64,000 nucleotides of DNA from Burkholderiaceae bacterium (GCA_919902775.1 CAKKRJ010000002.1:382245-446244), one strand, 5' to 3'. Positions 1 through 12,343 are shown, numbered from the stretch's first letter. Notes: generated from the sequence alone by a model not told the origin. Translations and numbers: made by a program.

Positions 1-1120
<1,120 letters not shown>

Positions 1121-1141
1121 TCAATTTAAAAACAAAACGGA

Positions 1142-1429
1142 TCAAAGACCTTCAACGACAACCATGCGCATGGTGGCGGCACCCGCACGGGCTTGGCGGG
1201 CTTTCTGGTATTCGGGCAGTTCGTAAAACGCCTTGGCGGCATCGAACGTCGGAAACTTCAAAATCACGATTCGCTCAGGTGCCCAGTCGCCCTCGAGCAC
1301 TTGCACTTGGCCACCGCGCACGCAGACTTCGGCGCCTGCGGTTTGCATGGCGGCGGTGGACCATTTTTTGTACTCTTCGTACTGGGTCGGGTTGGTGACC
1401 TGAACGTTGGCGATGATATAGCCGCTCAT
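1142..1429 (-). CDS. DUF1330 family small protein
   Basis: A 95-residue protein of the DUF1330 family, a dimeric alpha/beta-barrel fold related to small monooxygenase-like and EthD-like proteins. The biochemical role is unknown. It starts [20 protein letters not shown] and carries the usual pattern of a conserved tyrosine-rich N-terminus, a central RGG turn ([10 protein letters not shown]) and a W-x-P-E-R strand. Its ATG overlaps the kdsA stop codon as ATGA, so translation is probably coupled to kdsA. Placement between kdsA and eno suggests a housekeeping setting, but no function in KDO synthesis or glycolysis can be inferred from sequence alone. Confidence 0.88.
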   Translation of the reverse strand: MSGYIIANVQVTNPTQYEEYKKWSTAAMQTAGAEVCVRGGQVQVLEGDWAPERIVILKFPTFDAAKAFYELPEYQKARQARAGAATMRMVVVEGL

Positions 1430-2280
1430 GCGAAGTTGTCCTCGAGGAAGGGGTTCTTTTTGGTGACGGAATCGAGTTGCACCAGAGTTTCGAGCAGGGC
1501 TTGCATCTTGCCCAGGGGCACAGCGTTGGGGCCGTCTGACCAAGCCTCGGCTGGCTTGGGGTGGGTTTCCATGAAGAGGCCCGCCACACCGGCGGCCACG
1601 CCTGCGCGGGCCAGCACGGGCACCATCTCGCGGGCGCCGCCACTGCTGGTGCCCTGGCCACCTGGTTTTTGCACCGAGTGCGTCACGTCGAACACCACGG
1701 GTGCGCCGGTTTTGCGCATCTCGGCCAGGCTGGTCATGTCGGCCACCAAGTTGTTGTAGCCAAAACTCACGCCGCGCTCGCAGGCCAAAAAGTTGTCTTC
1801 GGGCAAGCCAGCGTCGCGTGCGGCAGCGCGGGCTTTGTCGATGACGTTTTTCATGTCCCAAGGGGCCAGAAACTGGCCTTTCTTGATGTTCGCCGGTTTG
1901 CCCGATTGCGCCACGGCACGGATGAAGTCGGTTTGGCGGCACAAAAAGGCCGGGGTCTGCAACACGTCCACCACGCTGGCCACGTCTTTGACCTGAGACT
2001 CGTCGTGCACATCGGTGAGGATGGGCACACCGATTTGGCGCCGCACTTCGTCCAGAATTTTCAGGCCCGCGTCGATGCCCACGCCGCGCTGGGTGCTGCC
2101 CGATGAGCGGTTGGCCTTGTCAAACGAGCCCTTGTAGATCAGGGAAATGTTCAAGGCCGTGCAGATTTCCTTGAGTCGTCCGGCCACTTCAAGGGACATG
2201 TCCAGGCCCTCAATGGAACAGGTGCCTGCGATCAGGAAGAAGGGTCGGTTGAGACCGACATCAAAGCCGCACAGTTTCAT
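1426..2280 (-). CDS. kdsA: 3-deoxy-8-phosphooctulonate synthase (KDO-8-P synthase)
   Basis: Condenses phosphoenolpyruvate with arabinose-5-phosphate to KDO-8-phosphate, the precursor of the KDO sugar of lipopolysaccharide. The 284-residue protein begins [20 protein letters not shown] and contains the family segments SFDKANRSS (substrate loop), TDVHDESQ and [11 protein letters not shown], at normal length. The start at 2280 was chosen over an upstream in-frame extension because it matches the family N-terminus and leaves 26 bases after the pyrG stop. Its stop overlaps the DUF1330 start. The pyrG-kdsA-eno order is common in proteobacteria. Confidence 0.98.
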   Translation of the reverse strand: MKLCGFDVGLNRPFFLIAGTCSIEGLDMSLEVAGRLKEICTALNISLIYKGSFDKANRSSGSTQRGVGIDAGLKILDEVRRQIGVPILTDVHDESQVKDVASVVDVLQTPAFLCRQTDFIRAVAQSGKPANIKKGQFLAPWDMKNVIDKARAAARDAGLPEDNFLACERGVSFGYNNLVADMTSLAEMRKTGAPVVFDVTHSVQKPGGQGTSSGGAREMVPVLARAGVAAGVAGLFMETHPKPAEAWSDGPNAVPLGKMQALLETLVQLDSVTKKNPFLEDNFA

Positions 2281-2306
2281 GGCGTGGTCCTGTCTGTGGA
2301 GTGGGA

Positions 2307-5424
<3,118 letters not shown>

Positions 5425-5438
5425 CGCCGGGGCCTGCT

Positions 5439-5906
5439 TCAGACGCCGGTGGAGCCGAAACCACCGCCACCACGCTCGCTGCTGCGGCTGAATTCGCTCA
5501 CCACGTTCAGCTGGGGCCGCACCACGGGCAAGAACATCATCTGGGCGATGCGCTCACCGGGCTCGATGGTGATGGCTTCGCTGCCGGGTGGGTTGCGGTT
5601 CCAGACGCTGATGAAGCACTGCGCCGTGTAGTCGGCATCGATCAGGCCCACGCTGTTGCCCAGAATCAAGCCTTTTTTGTGGCCCAGCCCCGAGCGCGGC
5701 AGGATCACGGCGCACAGTGCGGGTGAATCCATGTGCAGCGCGATGCCCGACGGAACCAGCACGGCTGCTGCTTGGGGGAGGATCTGCATGGGGGCGTCGA
5801 TGCAGGCAAACAGGTCGATGGCTGCCGCCAGCGGGGTTTGGTATTTGGGCAGGCCCCAGGCGTTCAGGCGCGGGTCCAGGATCTTGATTTCAATGTGCGG
5901 GTGCAT
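5439..5906 (-). CDS. dut: dUTP diphosphatase
   Basis: Hydrolyses dUTP to dUMP and pyrophosphate, keeping uracil out of DNA and feeding thymidylate synthesis. The 155-residue protein shows the trimeric dUTPase motifs: an aspartate-containing AAIDLFA, PRSGLGHKKG, the GLIDADY motif carrying the catalytic aspartate, the GERIAQM strand, and the glycine-rich C-terminal arm RGGGGFGSTG that closes over the active site. It begins MHPHIEIKILDPR, six bases after the stop of the upstream SlyD-like gene, so the two are probably one transcript. In related genomes dut usually accompanies coaBC; here the two genes converge. Confidence 0.97.
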   Translation of the reverse strand: MHPHIEIKILDPRLNAWGLPKYQTPLAAAIDLFACIDAPMQILPQAAAVLVPSGIALHMDSPALCAVILPRSGLGHKKGLILGNSVGLIDADYTAQCFISVWNRNPPGSEAITIEPGERIAQMMFLPVVRPQLNVVSEFSRSSERGGGGFGSTGV

Positions 5907-5912
5907 GGCGGC

Positions 5913-6452
5913 TCAGTGCAAAGTGGGTCCAAAGGAGGGCGCGTCACTGTCGTCACCCACTTCGATTTTGAAGAAGCCGGTGCCGCAGCTGCCGCTGCCC
6001 ACTTCGGCCTCGGTCGGTTCGCGCACGGATTCCACTTTCAGGTGCAGCCGCAAGGCAATGCCGGACAGCGGGTGGTTGGCGTCCAGCACCACGTGCTCGG
6101 GGTAAATTTCGGTCACGGTGTACAGCGCGTTGCGTGGTGCATCGGGGTTGCAGCCTTCGGGCAAGGCGGTGCCCTCGATGGTCAATCCGGGTTCAAGGCC
6201 GGGCGGGAACAGCGCCAGTGGCTCCAGAAACAGCAGGGTCTCATCAAAGTCGCCAAAGGCGTCTTCGGGCTCCAGATGCAGGTCCACCTTGGCACCGCGT
6301 TCATGGCCTTGCAGGGCTTCCTCGATTTTGGGCAGCAGGTCTTGCCCGCCAATGAAAAATTCAACAGGCTCGTCCAGGGTGTCCAGAACTTCGCCCAGCG
6401 TGTCTTTGAGTGTCCAGGTCAGTGCGACCACGGAAGGTGTCTTGATTTCCAT
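5913..6452 (-). CDS. FKBP-type peptidyl-prolyl isomerase, SlyD-like
   Basis: Predicted cytosolic prolyl cis-trans isomerase and chaperone of 179 residues. It starts MEIKTPSVVALTWTLKDTLG and carries the split FKBP core (DEPVEFFIGG, LLPKIEEALQGH, EDAFGDFDETLL) with an insert-in-flap region around residues 65-130 (YTVTEIYPEHVVLDANHPLSG), as in SlyD. The C-terminus lacks the long His/Cys-rich metal tail of E. coli SlyD and ends with GSGSCGTG and an acidic stretch. Upstream of dut with a six-base gap and divergent from roxA. Confidence 0.9.
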   Translation of the reverse strand: MEIKTPSVVALTWTLKDTLGEVLDTLDEPVEFFIGGQDLLPKIEEALQGHERGAKVDLHLEPEDAFGDFDETLLFLEPLALFPPGLEPGLTIEGTALPEGCNPDAPRNALYTVTEIYPEHVVLDANHPLSGIALRLHLKVESVREPTEAEVGSGSCGTGFFKIEVGDDSDAPSFGPTLH

Positions 6453-6539
6453 AGGACAATTGTCGCAGTTTGGCGGCCAGTTTTTGGCCGCTTCGGCTTT
6501 GATATGGCGATGGCCACGCACTTCAACAGGATGCACGAC

Positions 6540-7679
6540 ATGAACACAGAACAACCCTTGGCCCTGTTGGGTGGCCTGACCCCCAGCCAATTCATGAAGC
6601 GCCATTGGCAAAAAAAGCCTTTGCTGGTGCGCAACGCCATCCCTGGTTTTGTGCCGTGTCTGGACCGCGCTGAATTGGTGGCGCTCGCTGGTCAGGAGGG
6701 GGTGGAGTCGCGCCTGATCGTGGATTCGGACAAAGGCTGGAAGATGAAGCACGGCCCCTTGGCCAAGCGCAGCCTGCCCCCTTTCAGTCAAAAAAAATGG
6801 ACTTTTCTCGTGCAAGGCGTGGACTTGCACCATGACGGCGTGCACGCGTTGATGCAGCAATTTCGCTTTGTGCCCGATGCCCGGCTGGACGATGTGATGA
6901 TCAGCTACGCCACCGATGGCGGCGGCGTGGGACCGCACTTCGACAGTTACGACGTGTTTTTGCTGCAAGCCCATGGCCAGCGTCGCTGGCGCATTGGCCG
7001 CCAGAAAGACCTGAGCCTGCAGCCTGGTGTGCCGCTCAAAATCTTGCAAAACTTTGAAGCCGAGGAAGAGTTCGTGCTCCATCCTGGCGACATGCTGTAT
7101 TTGCCGCCCAAATATGCACACGATGGCCTGGCCGAAGGCGAGTGCATGACTTGGTCCATCGGTTTTCGGGCCCCCCAAGAAGGCGAGTTGGCCCGTGAAC
7201 TGTTGCTGGGCCTGGCCGATGAGGCCTTTGACGGTGTGGGCGAAGCCTTGTACCGAGATCCCCGGCAAGTGGCGGTGGCTTCGCCGGCGGCCATTCCGCC
7301 GGCTTTGAACGACTTCGCCCATCAAGTGGTTCAAAAAGCGCTCAAAGATCCCCATTTGCTGGACAGCTTGCTCGGCGAATACCTGACCGAGCCGAAAGCG
7401 AATGTCTGGTTTGATGGTGCGCAGGCCGAACCTGATTTGTCGTCGGGGGTGCAACTCGATCGGCGCACAAAAATGATGCACGATGAGCGGCATGTTTTTA
7501 TCAATGGCGAGAGCTTTCGGGTGGGAGGCAAAGATGCCCGCATTCTTCGTCAACTGGCAGACAACCGCATGCTTTCTGCGGCTTCATGCGCCATTTTGAG
7601 TGATGCCGCTCAAGAGGCCTTGCTCGACTGGATGTCTGCAGACTGGGTGAAACCCCTTGAGGACTTTCCCGTATCTTGA
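6540..7679 (+). CDS. roxA: Ribosomal protein uL16 arginine 3-hydroxylase, JmjC-like cupin
   Basis: A 2-oxoglutarate/iron oxygenase of the YcfD/RoxA family; the E. coli member hydroxylates an arginine of ribosomal protein L16. The 379-residue length and the N-terminal LGGLTPSQFMKRHWQKKPLL match that family, whose first helix carries a similar RHWQK-P signature. The iron facial triad is visible as His133 and Asp135 in GPHFDSYDVF and His194 in PPKYAHDG. A winged-helix-like C-terminal part includes the RQLADNRMLS region. Starts at 6504, 6510 and 6531 are also in frame; 6540 (MNTEQ) was chosen because it best fits family length. Transcribed divergently from the SlyD-like gene. Confidence 0.9.
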   Translation: MNTEQPLALLGGLTPSQFMKRHWQKKPLLVRNAIPGFVPCLDRAELVALAGQEGVESRLIVDSDKGWKMKHGPLAKRSLPPFSQKKWTFLVQGVDLHHDGVHALMQQFRFVPDARLDDVMISYATDGGGVGPHFDSYDVFLLQAHGQRRWRIGRQKDLSLQPGVPLKILQNFEAEEEFVLHPGDMLYLPPKYAHDGLAEGECMTWSIGFRAPQEGELARELLLGLADEAFDGVGEALYRDPRQVAVASPAAIPPALNDFAHQVVQKALKDPHLLDSLLGEYLTEPKANVWFDGAQAEPDLSSGVQLDRRTKMMHDERHVFINGESFRVGGKDARILRQLADNRMLSAASCAILSDAAQEALLDWMSADWVKPLEDFPVS

Positions 7680-7742
7680 GGTCAGTTGAAGGCTTCGCGT
7701 CAGCTTCGTGGGATGCATAACGCAACGAACTAGGGAAAACGC

Positions 7743-7748
7743 TATAAT
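7743..7748 (+). promoter_or_regulatory. Candidate -10 element for the small lipoprotein gene
   Basis: A perfect TATAAT lies 111 bases upstream of the small lipoprotein ATG in the otherwise gene-free stretch after roxA. No good -35 match sits at the usual 16-18 base spacing, so an activator-dependent promoter or a chance match is possible. If used, it gives a leader of roughly 105 bases that includes the palindrome at 7816. Confidence 0.4.
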
Positions 7749-7815
7749 CTAAAGCTGAGAACAGAAGTGCTCGAGTGCTTTTTTCTCGGTCCAGGCAAGT
7801 TTTGCGTTTGCTTCG

Positions 7816-7833
7816 ACAATTTCCGGAAATTGT
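7816..7833. promoter_or_regulatory. 18-bp perfect palindrome in the lipoprotein leader
   Basis: ACAATTTCCGGAAATTGT reads identically on both strands. It lies between the candidate -10 at 7743 and the AAGGAAA ribosome binding site of the gene starting at 7860. As DNA it is shaped like a dimeric repressor operator; as RNA it would form a 7-bp stem with a CCGG loop about 20 bases ahead of the ribosome binding site. No binding protein can be assigned. Confidence 0.6.
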
Positions 7834-7859
7834 TTTCACCCCCATAAGGAAAATTCATC

Positions 7860-8048
7860 ATGAACAAGTCCCTCGTTTTGGCCGCCATCATCGCTGCTGC
7901 TGCTTTGTCCGCTTGTGGCAAAAAAGAAGAAGCCGCTGCACCTGCCGCTCCAGCACCTGCTGCTGTTGCTCCAGCTGCTGACGCTTCTGCTGCTCCAGCC
8001 GCTCCTGCTGCTGCCGCGCCAGCTGCTGACGCTTCTGCTGCCAAGTAA
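7860..8048 (+). CDS. Small Ala/Pro-rich lipoprotein
   Basis: A 62-residue predicted lipoprotein. The signal peptide MNKSLVLAAIIAAAALSAC ends in an LSAC lipobox, so Cys19 would be lipidated after export. The mature part begins CGKKEEAAA and is otherwise almost only alanine, proline, valine, serine and aspartate, with a 16-residue imperfect repeat (PAADASAAPAAP... PAADASAAK) encoded by two exact 22-base copies at 7971 and 8019. A strong AAGGAAA site precedes the ATG, and a strong terminator follows at 8086. Similar tiny low-complexity lipoproteins are common in Burkholderiales, often unannotated; the function is unknown. Residue 20 onward (GKK) argues for outer-membrane sorting under the E. coli rule. 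Confidence 0.82.
   Translation: MNKSLVLAAIIAAAALSACGKKEEAAAPAAPAPAAVAPAADASAAPAAPAAAAPAADASAAK
7971..8040 (+). repeat. Direct repeat within the small lipoprotein gene
   Basis: Two exact 22-base copies, CCAGCTGCTGACGCTTCTGC plus TG, at 7971-7992 and 8019-8040, a period of 48 bases (16 codons). They encode PAADASA twice and could expand or contract by slippage or recombination. Confidence 0.85.
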
Positions 8049-8085
8049 TTGGCCTGCGCTTTCCCGGCCTTGACCGGGGACGCAT

Positions 8086-8114
8086 AAAAAAACCCCGCGG
8101 TGCGGGGTTTTTTT
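8086..8114. terminator. Rho-independent terminator, possibly bidirectional
   Basis: Seven As, the arm CCCCGC, loop GGT, arm GCGGGG and seven Ts form a symmetric hairpin 37 bases after the small lipoprotein stop. Because As flank the left side and Ts the right, it should work for the lipoprotein transcript and also for bamC arriving from the opposite strand. Confidence 0.92.
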
Positions 8115-8174
8115 ATGGGCCTTTGCCTTTCTGGGCATGCCCCCACGGAGGGCGGGCACGCGTGTGGGCAGGTT

Positions 8175-9290
8175 TCAGCGCAGTTCGTTGGCCAAAAGCT
8201 TCAGAATGCGCTCGGCATTGCCGGAGGTCTCAGGCTGGCCGTTGGCATCCAGCACGCGAACGGTGCTGGCATCGCCTTTTTCAGTCAACGCGATGCGGTA
8301 GCGGGACAAGGGGGCCACTTCGGTTTTTTTGCTGAACATGCGGGCAAAGAAACCGGGCTCTTTGTCGGTGTCGCCTGGGGCTACGTAGCGCACAAAATAG
8401 ACGCCTTGGCTGCGGTTGCGGTCTTCGACCGTGAAGCCTGTGCGGTCCAAGGCTACGCCGGTGCGGCGCCATGCGCGGTCCAGGGTGTCGTTGACCACAA
8501 TGGCGGGCTGGCCGTCCACGGTCACTACGGTGGCGGCCATGGCGGCAGCCGTTGCGCTGGCGCTGGCTGTCTTGGCGGCTTCTGGCGTGGTGCCCAGTTT
8601 CACCATCAGGCGACGCAAGAATTCGATTTCGAGTTCAGCATCGCTGGCGCGGGGTTGCCAGATGGTTTGTTCTTTTTGGGCATTGGTGTAGTTTTCGGCC
8701 ATGCCACGGTGGGTGATGTAGATCTCGACACCGCCTTGTGCATTGCGTTCCACACGGGTGCGGAATTTGTCACGTTCACCTGACGAATATATTGAATCGA
8801 GCACTTTGCCCAAAGTCTTGCGAATGAAATCTTGCGGAATCTTGGCCCGGTTTTCAGCCCAATCGGTTTCCATGATGCCCACGTCAGGCGAGTCGGTGAC
8901 CAGCACAAAACCGTTGCTGGTCCAGAATTCTTTCAGTGGTTCCCACACCTTGTCTGCGGGGCGAGCCACCACCAACCAGCGTTGGTTGCCTTGGCGCTCC
9001 ATTTTGACGTCGCCGAGTGTGTTGGCTGCGGTACCGGCGTCTGCAACGCGTGCGGCGGCACTTTGGAAGCCTGATGCGGTGGCCGAGTTGCTTTCAAGCG
9101 CGTAACGTGAGTCTTTGCGCAATTGGCTCAGGTCGGGCGGGATCTCCAGCGTAGGGGCCTTGGCGGCGCTTTTGTAATCAATCTTGTCTTCTTCCAGCAG
9201 CGAGCAGCCACTGACCAACAGGGCCAGTGCCGCTGCCATGGCCGCGCGTTGAATCGTCTGGTTAGACAGGGAACGATGGAACAATTTCAC
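8175..9290 (-). CDS. bamC: Outer membrane assembly lipoprotein BamC
   Basis: Lipoprotein subunit of the BAM complex that inserts beta-barrel proteins into the outer membrane. The 371-residue form starts at a GTG (VKLFHRSLSN), preceded at six bases by AAGGA; an ATG at 9314 that overlaps the dapA stop is the alternative and would add eight residues. The signal peptide ends at VSGC with lipidated Cys29, followed by the BamC-typical KIDYKSA and PPDLSQLRKDSRY segments that form the lasso contacting BamD. Two helix-grip domains follow (around residues 95-220 and 245-370), separated by an Ala/Thr-rich linker. Downstream of dapA, as in many proteobacteria. Confidence 0.93.
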   Translation of the reverse strand: MKLFHRSLSNQTIQRAAMAAALALLVSGCSLLEEDKIDYKSAAKAPTLEIPPDLSQLRKDSRYALESNSATASGFQSAAARVADAGTAANTLGDVKMERQGNQRWLVVARPADKVWEPLKEFWTSNGFVLVTDSPDVGIMETDWAENRAKIPQDFIRKTLGKVLDSIYSSGERDKFRTRVERNAQGGVEIYITHRGMAENYTNAQKEQTIWQPRASDAELEIEFLRRLMVKLGTTPEAAKTASASATAAAMAATVVTVDGQPAIVVNDTLDRAWRRTGVALDRTGFTVEDRNRSQGVYFVRYVAPGDTDKEPGFFARMFSKKTEVAPLSRYRIALTEKGDASTVRVLDANGQPETSGNAERILKLLANELR

Positions 9291-9310
9291 AAGCAATCCT
9301 TCGGTGGAAA

Positions 9311-10207
9311 TCAAATCAGGCCGCTGGCCTTGAGTGCCGCTTCAACCAGAGGCCGCTGGGATTCAGACAACTCGGTCATGGGCAAACGCAAGGTGGGGCC
9401 GCAAAGGCCCATGCGGTTCATGGCCCACTTCACGGGGATCGGGTTGGCCTCGACAAACAGGTTTTTGTGCATGGGCATCAGCAAGAACTGGATGCGCATG
9501 GCTTCTTGGATGTCGCCACGCAGGGCGGCCATGCACAACTCGTGCATCAGGCGCGGTGCCACGTTGGCCGTCACGCTCACGTTGCCTGCACCACCACACA
9601 GCATCAGGGCCACGGCGGTGGGGTCATCACCCGAGTAAACCGCGAATTCCGGGGGCAGGTCGCGGATCAACCATTGCGCGCGTTCGATGTTGCCTGTCGC
9701 TTCTTTGATGCCCACAATGCCGGGCACTTGCGCCAGGCGCAGCACGGTGTCGTGTTGCAGATCGGCCACCGAGCGGCCAGGTACGTTGTACAAGATCACG
9801 GGCAGATCCGGGGTGGCTTCGGCAATGGCGCGAAAGTGCCGGTACTGGCCTTCCTGTGTGGGCTTGTTGTAGTAGGGCACCACTTGCAGCTGGCAGTCGG
9901 CACCGACTTTCTTGGCAAATTTGGCCAGTTCAATGGCTTCGGCGGTGGAGTTGGCGCCGCAGCCGGCCATGATGGGCACCCGGCCAGCCGCTTGCTCCAC
10001 CGAGACGCGGATGATTTCGCAATGCTCATCGACGGTGACCGTGGGCGATTCGCCTGTGGTGCCGACGACGCCAATGCAATCGGTCCCTTCGGCCACGTGC
10101 CAGTCGATCAGTTTTCGCAAAGTGGCGTAGTTCACTTGGCCGTCTTCGAGCATGGGGGTGATCAGGGCAGGAATGCTGCCTTTGATGGGGCGAAATTCGG
10201 TGGTCAT
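9311..10207 (-). CDS. dapA: 4-hydroxy-tetrahydrodipicolinate synthase
   Basis: Condenses pyruvate with aspartate semialdehyde, the first committed step of lysine and diaminopimelate synthesis. The 298-residue TIM-barrel protein begins [19 protein letters not shown]. It shows GTTGESPT with Thr50 and Thr51, Tyr140 in ILYNVPGR and the Schiff-base Lys168 in GIKEATGN. A 14-residue in-frame extension to 10249 exists but does not resemble the family, so 10207 is the start. Transcribed just ahead of bamC. The upstream intergenic stretch holds two copies of a REP-like element. Confidence 0.98.
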   Translation of the reverse strand: MTTEFRPIKGSIPALITPMLEDGQVNYATLRKLIDWHVAEGTDCIGVVGTTGESPTVTVDEHCEIIRVSVEQAAGRVPIMAGCGANSTAEAIELAKFAKKVGADCQLQVVPYYNKPTQEGQYRHFRAIAEATPDLPVILYNVPGRSVADLQHDTVLRLAQVPGIVGIKEATGNIERAQWLIRDLPPEFAVYSGDDPTAVALMLCGGAGNVSVTANVAPRLMHELCMAALRGDIQEAMRIQFLLMPMHKNLFVEANPIPVKWAMNRMGLCGPTLRLPMTELSESQRPLVEAALKASGLI

Positions 10208-10287
10208 GTCAGGTGCTTCTGAACAGAAAAAACCCATTCTAACTTTCATGCAGCTTGGTGACGCTACGGATGATGAAAGTCAATGGG

Positions 10288-10416
10288 CATTCGCGCGCAG
10301 GGGCGCGCTCCCACAAGGGCTCGGGGATTTTGTGGGAGGCCGCCCCTGCGGCCGAAGCATTCGCGCGTTCCCGCAAGGTTCAGGGTTTTGTGGGAGGCCG
10401 CCCCTGCGGCCGAAGG
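10288..10416. repeat. REP-like palindromic repeats, family 1, tandem copies
   Basis: This stretch holds a head unit (TTCGCGCGCAGGGGCGCGC followed by TCCCACAAG) and two copies of the partner unit TGTGGGAGGCCGCCCCTGC followed by GGCCGAAG. Each unit has an internal palindrome, and the two unit types are mutually inverted at their CTTGTGGGAG/CTCCCACAAG ends. The same units recur at 17832, 28499, 53710 and 59816. Located between dapA and a methyltransferase gene, outside any recognisable coding sequence. Confidence 0.88.
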
Positions 10417-10446
10417 CTGTTCTTTCACAGTCAAGCCGGGCAAAAC

Positions 10447-10998
10447 TCAAGTGGCCTGCAAAGGCCAGCGGACCACCTCGGTCTGGGACACGGGGCGCAC
10501 AGCGGCAAGGCGCTGCACAAAGCGGTCGGGTGAGGCCTCAAAGCCGTCTTCGTAGGCCACGGTGCGCAAGCCTTCGGTGGCCCGCAGCAGCTCGCCTGGC
10601 TGCAGCAAAAAGTCGGCGCGGGAGGGTTTGCCCACGGTTTCGTTGCCGGCGGCAAAGGTTTCGTAAATCAGCACGCCGCCCGGGGCGACACTTTGCACGA
10701 TGACCGGCAACAACGGACGCCACAGGTAATGGGTGACGACCACCGCGCCAAAACTCTGCCCCGTGAACGGCCAAGGGCCGTTTTCGATGTCCGCGCAGAT
10801 GACGGGCCCAAACGCCTGGGCCAGTGCCACGGCTTCGGGGTCGCGGTCGACCCCTTGAACGGTGAGTCCTTGTGTGGCCAGCCAACGCATGTGGCGTCCG
10901 GCACCACAGGCCACATCGAGCACGTGGCTACCGGGGGTGATCAGGTGGGCCCAGCGTTGCAGCCAGGCCGAGGGTTTTTCGCTGCCGTGCATGGACAT
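10447..10998 (-). CDS. Class I SAM-dependent methyltransferase
   Basis: A 183-residue methyltransferase with the Rossmann motif I HVLDVACGAGRHMRWLA, an acidic residue after strand 2 (GVDRDPEAV), a motif II-like CADIENGPWPF and a post-motif GGVLIYETFA. The pattern resembles TehB/UbiE-type small-molecule methyltransferases, but the substrate cannot be named. The start MSMHGSEKPSAW at 10998 was chosen because it begins the conserved part; MHGSEK at 10992 is equally possible. It follows the 40-residue membrane peptide by 14 bases, so MFS transporter, peptide and methyltransferase look like one operon. Confidence 0.85.
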   Translation of the reverse strand: MSMHGSEKPSAWLQRWAHLITPGSHVLDVACGAGRHMRWLATQGLTVQGVDRDPEAVALAQAFGPVICADIENGPWPFTGQSFGAVVVTHYLWRPLLPVIVQSVAPGGVLIYETFAAGNETVGKPSRADFLLQPGELLRATEGLRTVAYEDGFEASPDRFVQRLAAVRPVSQTEVVRWPLQAT

Positions 10999-11012
10999 TC
11001 CGTGTTTAAAAA

Positions 11013-11135
11013 TCAGAAGCAGGACCAGAGCTGTTCTGACAGCATGATCACGACATCGGGCTTGGCGTAAAGCCAGAACGTCAAGCCCAGCGCCGCAGCC
11101 GCCAGCCACCAAACGGATGGGGTGGGCCTGTTCAT
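11013..11135 (-). CDS. 40-residue single-pass membrane peptide
   Basis: A short open frame of 40 codons beginning MNRPTPSVWWLAAAALGLTF. It encodes a basic/polar N-terminus, one hydrophobic segment (about residues 8-22) and a second mildly hydrophobic tail with KPDVVIML. Its ATG overlaps the stop of the upstream MFS transporter as ATGA, and its stop is 14 bases before the methyltransferase start, which fits a translated, coupled gene rather than a random frame. No family recognised. It may be too short for standard gene callers. Confidence 0.55.
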   Translation of the reverse strand: MNRPTPSVWWLAAAALGLTFWLYAKPDVVIMLSEQLWSCF

Positions 11136-12343
11136 GCGGCTTTGGGCAGGTGGCGGTGGATCGGGCTTTCGCGCACGGGCAAATTCACCAGCGCGGCAAA
11201 CACGCCCAGGGCGATGGCCAGAACCCAGACGATGTCGTAGCTGCCGGTCTTGTCGTACAGGTAGCCGCCCAGCCACACGCCCATGAACGAGCCGATCTGG
11301 TGGCTGAAAAAGATGAAGCCGCTGAGCATGGACAAATGCGCCACGCCAAAAATCTGCGCCACCGCCGCATTGGTGGGGGGCACGGTGGACAGCCACAGCA
11401 AGCCCATCACGGACGAGAAGATGTACACGCTGGTGGGCGTCAGCGGGGCCAGCAAGAACAGCACAATCGCCACCGAACGGGCCGCGTAGATGAACGCCAG
11501 GATCTTTTTCTTGGCCATTCTTTGCCCCAAGGTGCCGGCCATGTAAGTGCCAAACACATTGAACAGGCCGATCAGGGCCAGCGCATAGCTGGCCACCTGA
11601 GGTGCCAGGCCATGGTCCTTGAGGTAACTGGGCATGTGCACGCCAATGAACACCACCTGAAAGCCGCACACAAAATAACCGGCCATCAGAAGTTGAAAGC
11701 TCGGGTATTTGAAGGCTTCTTTCAAGGCCTGGCCAATGGTTTGGTCGCGTTGGACCTGTCCCGGCGCGTTCAAGGCCGGCTCACGCAGGCCCCAGGCCAG
11801 GGGAATGATGAGCAAGGCCGCCGCCGCCAAGATGACCAAGGCGGTTTGCCAGCCCATCTGGCTGATCAGCAAGCCCTCAACGGGCACCATCAAAAACTGG
11901 CCAAAACTGCCCGCAGCCGCAGCCACACCCATGGCCCATGAGCGGCGCTCGGCGGGCACATTGCGGCCAATGACCCCGTAAATCACGGCGTAAGTCGTCC
12001 CGGCCTGTGCGGTGCCAATGATGACCCCGGTGAACAGGGCAAACATCCAGGGATCGGTGGACCAAGCCATGCCCAAAAGACCCACCCCGTAAACCAGGGC
12101 GCCCAGTGCAATGACGCGAAACGCACCGAACCGGTCCGCCACCATGCCCGCAAAAATGCCCATGAAACCCCAAGACAGGTTCTGGATGGCCATGGCGAAA
12201 GCGAACTCTTGGCGGCCCCAGCCCTGTGCTTGGGTGACGGGTTGCAGCCAAAGGCCAAAGCCGTGGCGAATGCCCATGGACAGGGTCACAATGGCCGCGC
12301 CGCAGGCCAGTACTTGGGTCAGAGAAATGGGTTTGTGTTGCAT
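11132..12343 (-). CDS. Major facilitator superfamily transporter
   Basis: A 403-residue transporter with about twelve hydrophobic segments. The N-terminus MQHKPISLTQVLACGAAIVT leads into a GIRHGFGLWLQPVT stretch and the MFS loop 2-3 signature GMVADRFGAFR; a basic GQRMAKKK loop marks the symmetric position in the second half. It resembles the monocarboxylate/oxalate-formate type of MFS proteins with unknown substrate. The start at 12343 matches the hydrophobic N-terminus; the upstream in-frame extension is poor. Divergent from parE across about 120 bases. Its stop overlaps the start of the 40-residue peptide. Confidence 0.88.
   Translation of the reverse strand: MQHKPISLTQVLACGAAIVTLSMGIRHGFGLWLQPVTQAQGWGRQEFAFAMAIQNLSWGFMGIFAGMVADRFGAFRVIALGALVYGVGLLGMAWSTDPWMFALFTGVIIGTAQAGTTYAVIYGVIGRNVPAERRSWAMGVAAAAGSFGQFLMVPVEGLLISQMGWQTALVILAAAALLIIPLAWGLREPALNAPGQVQRDQTIGQALKEAFKYPSFQLLMAGYFVCGFQVVFIGVHMPSYLKDHGLAPQVASYALALIGLFNVFGTYMAGTLGQRMAKKKILAFIYAARSVAIVLFLLAPLTPTSVYIFSSVMGLLWLSTVPPTNAAVAQIFGVAHLSMLSGFIFFSHQIGSFMGVWLGGYLYDKTGSYDIVWVLAIALGVFAALVNLPVRESPIHRHLPKAA

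Noticed and set aside
5913..7553. Long upstream extension of the SlyD-like gene, running antisense to roxA
   Set aside because: The upstream part lacks any family match and the SlyD start at 6452 fits the known N-terminus.
10288..10416. CRISPR-like repeat-spacer structure
   Set aside because: Units alternate in orientation, are palindromic and lack uniform spacers; this is a REP/BIME pattern. No cas genes in the window.
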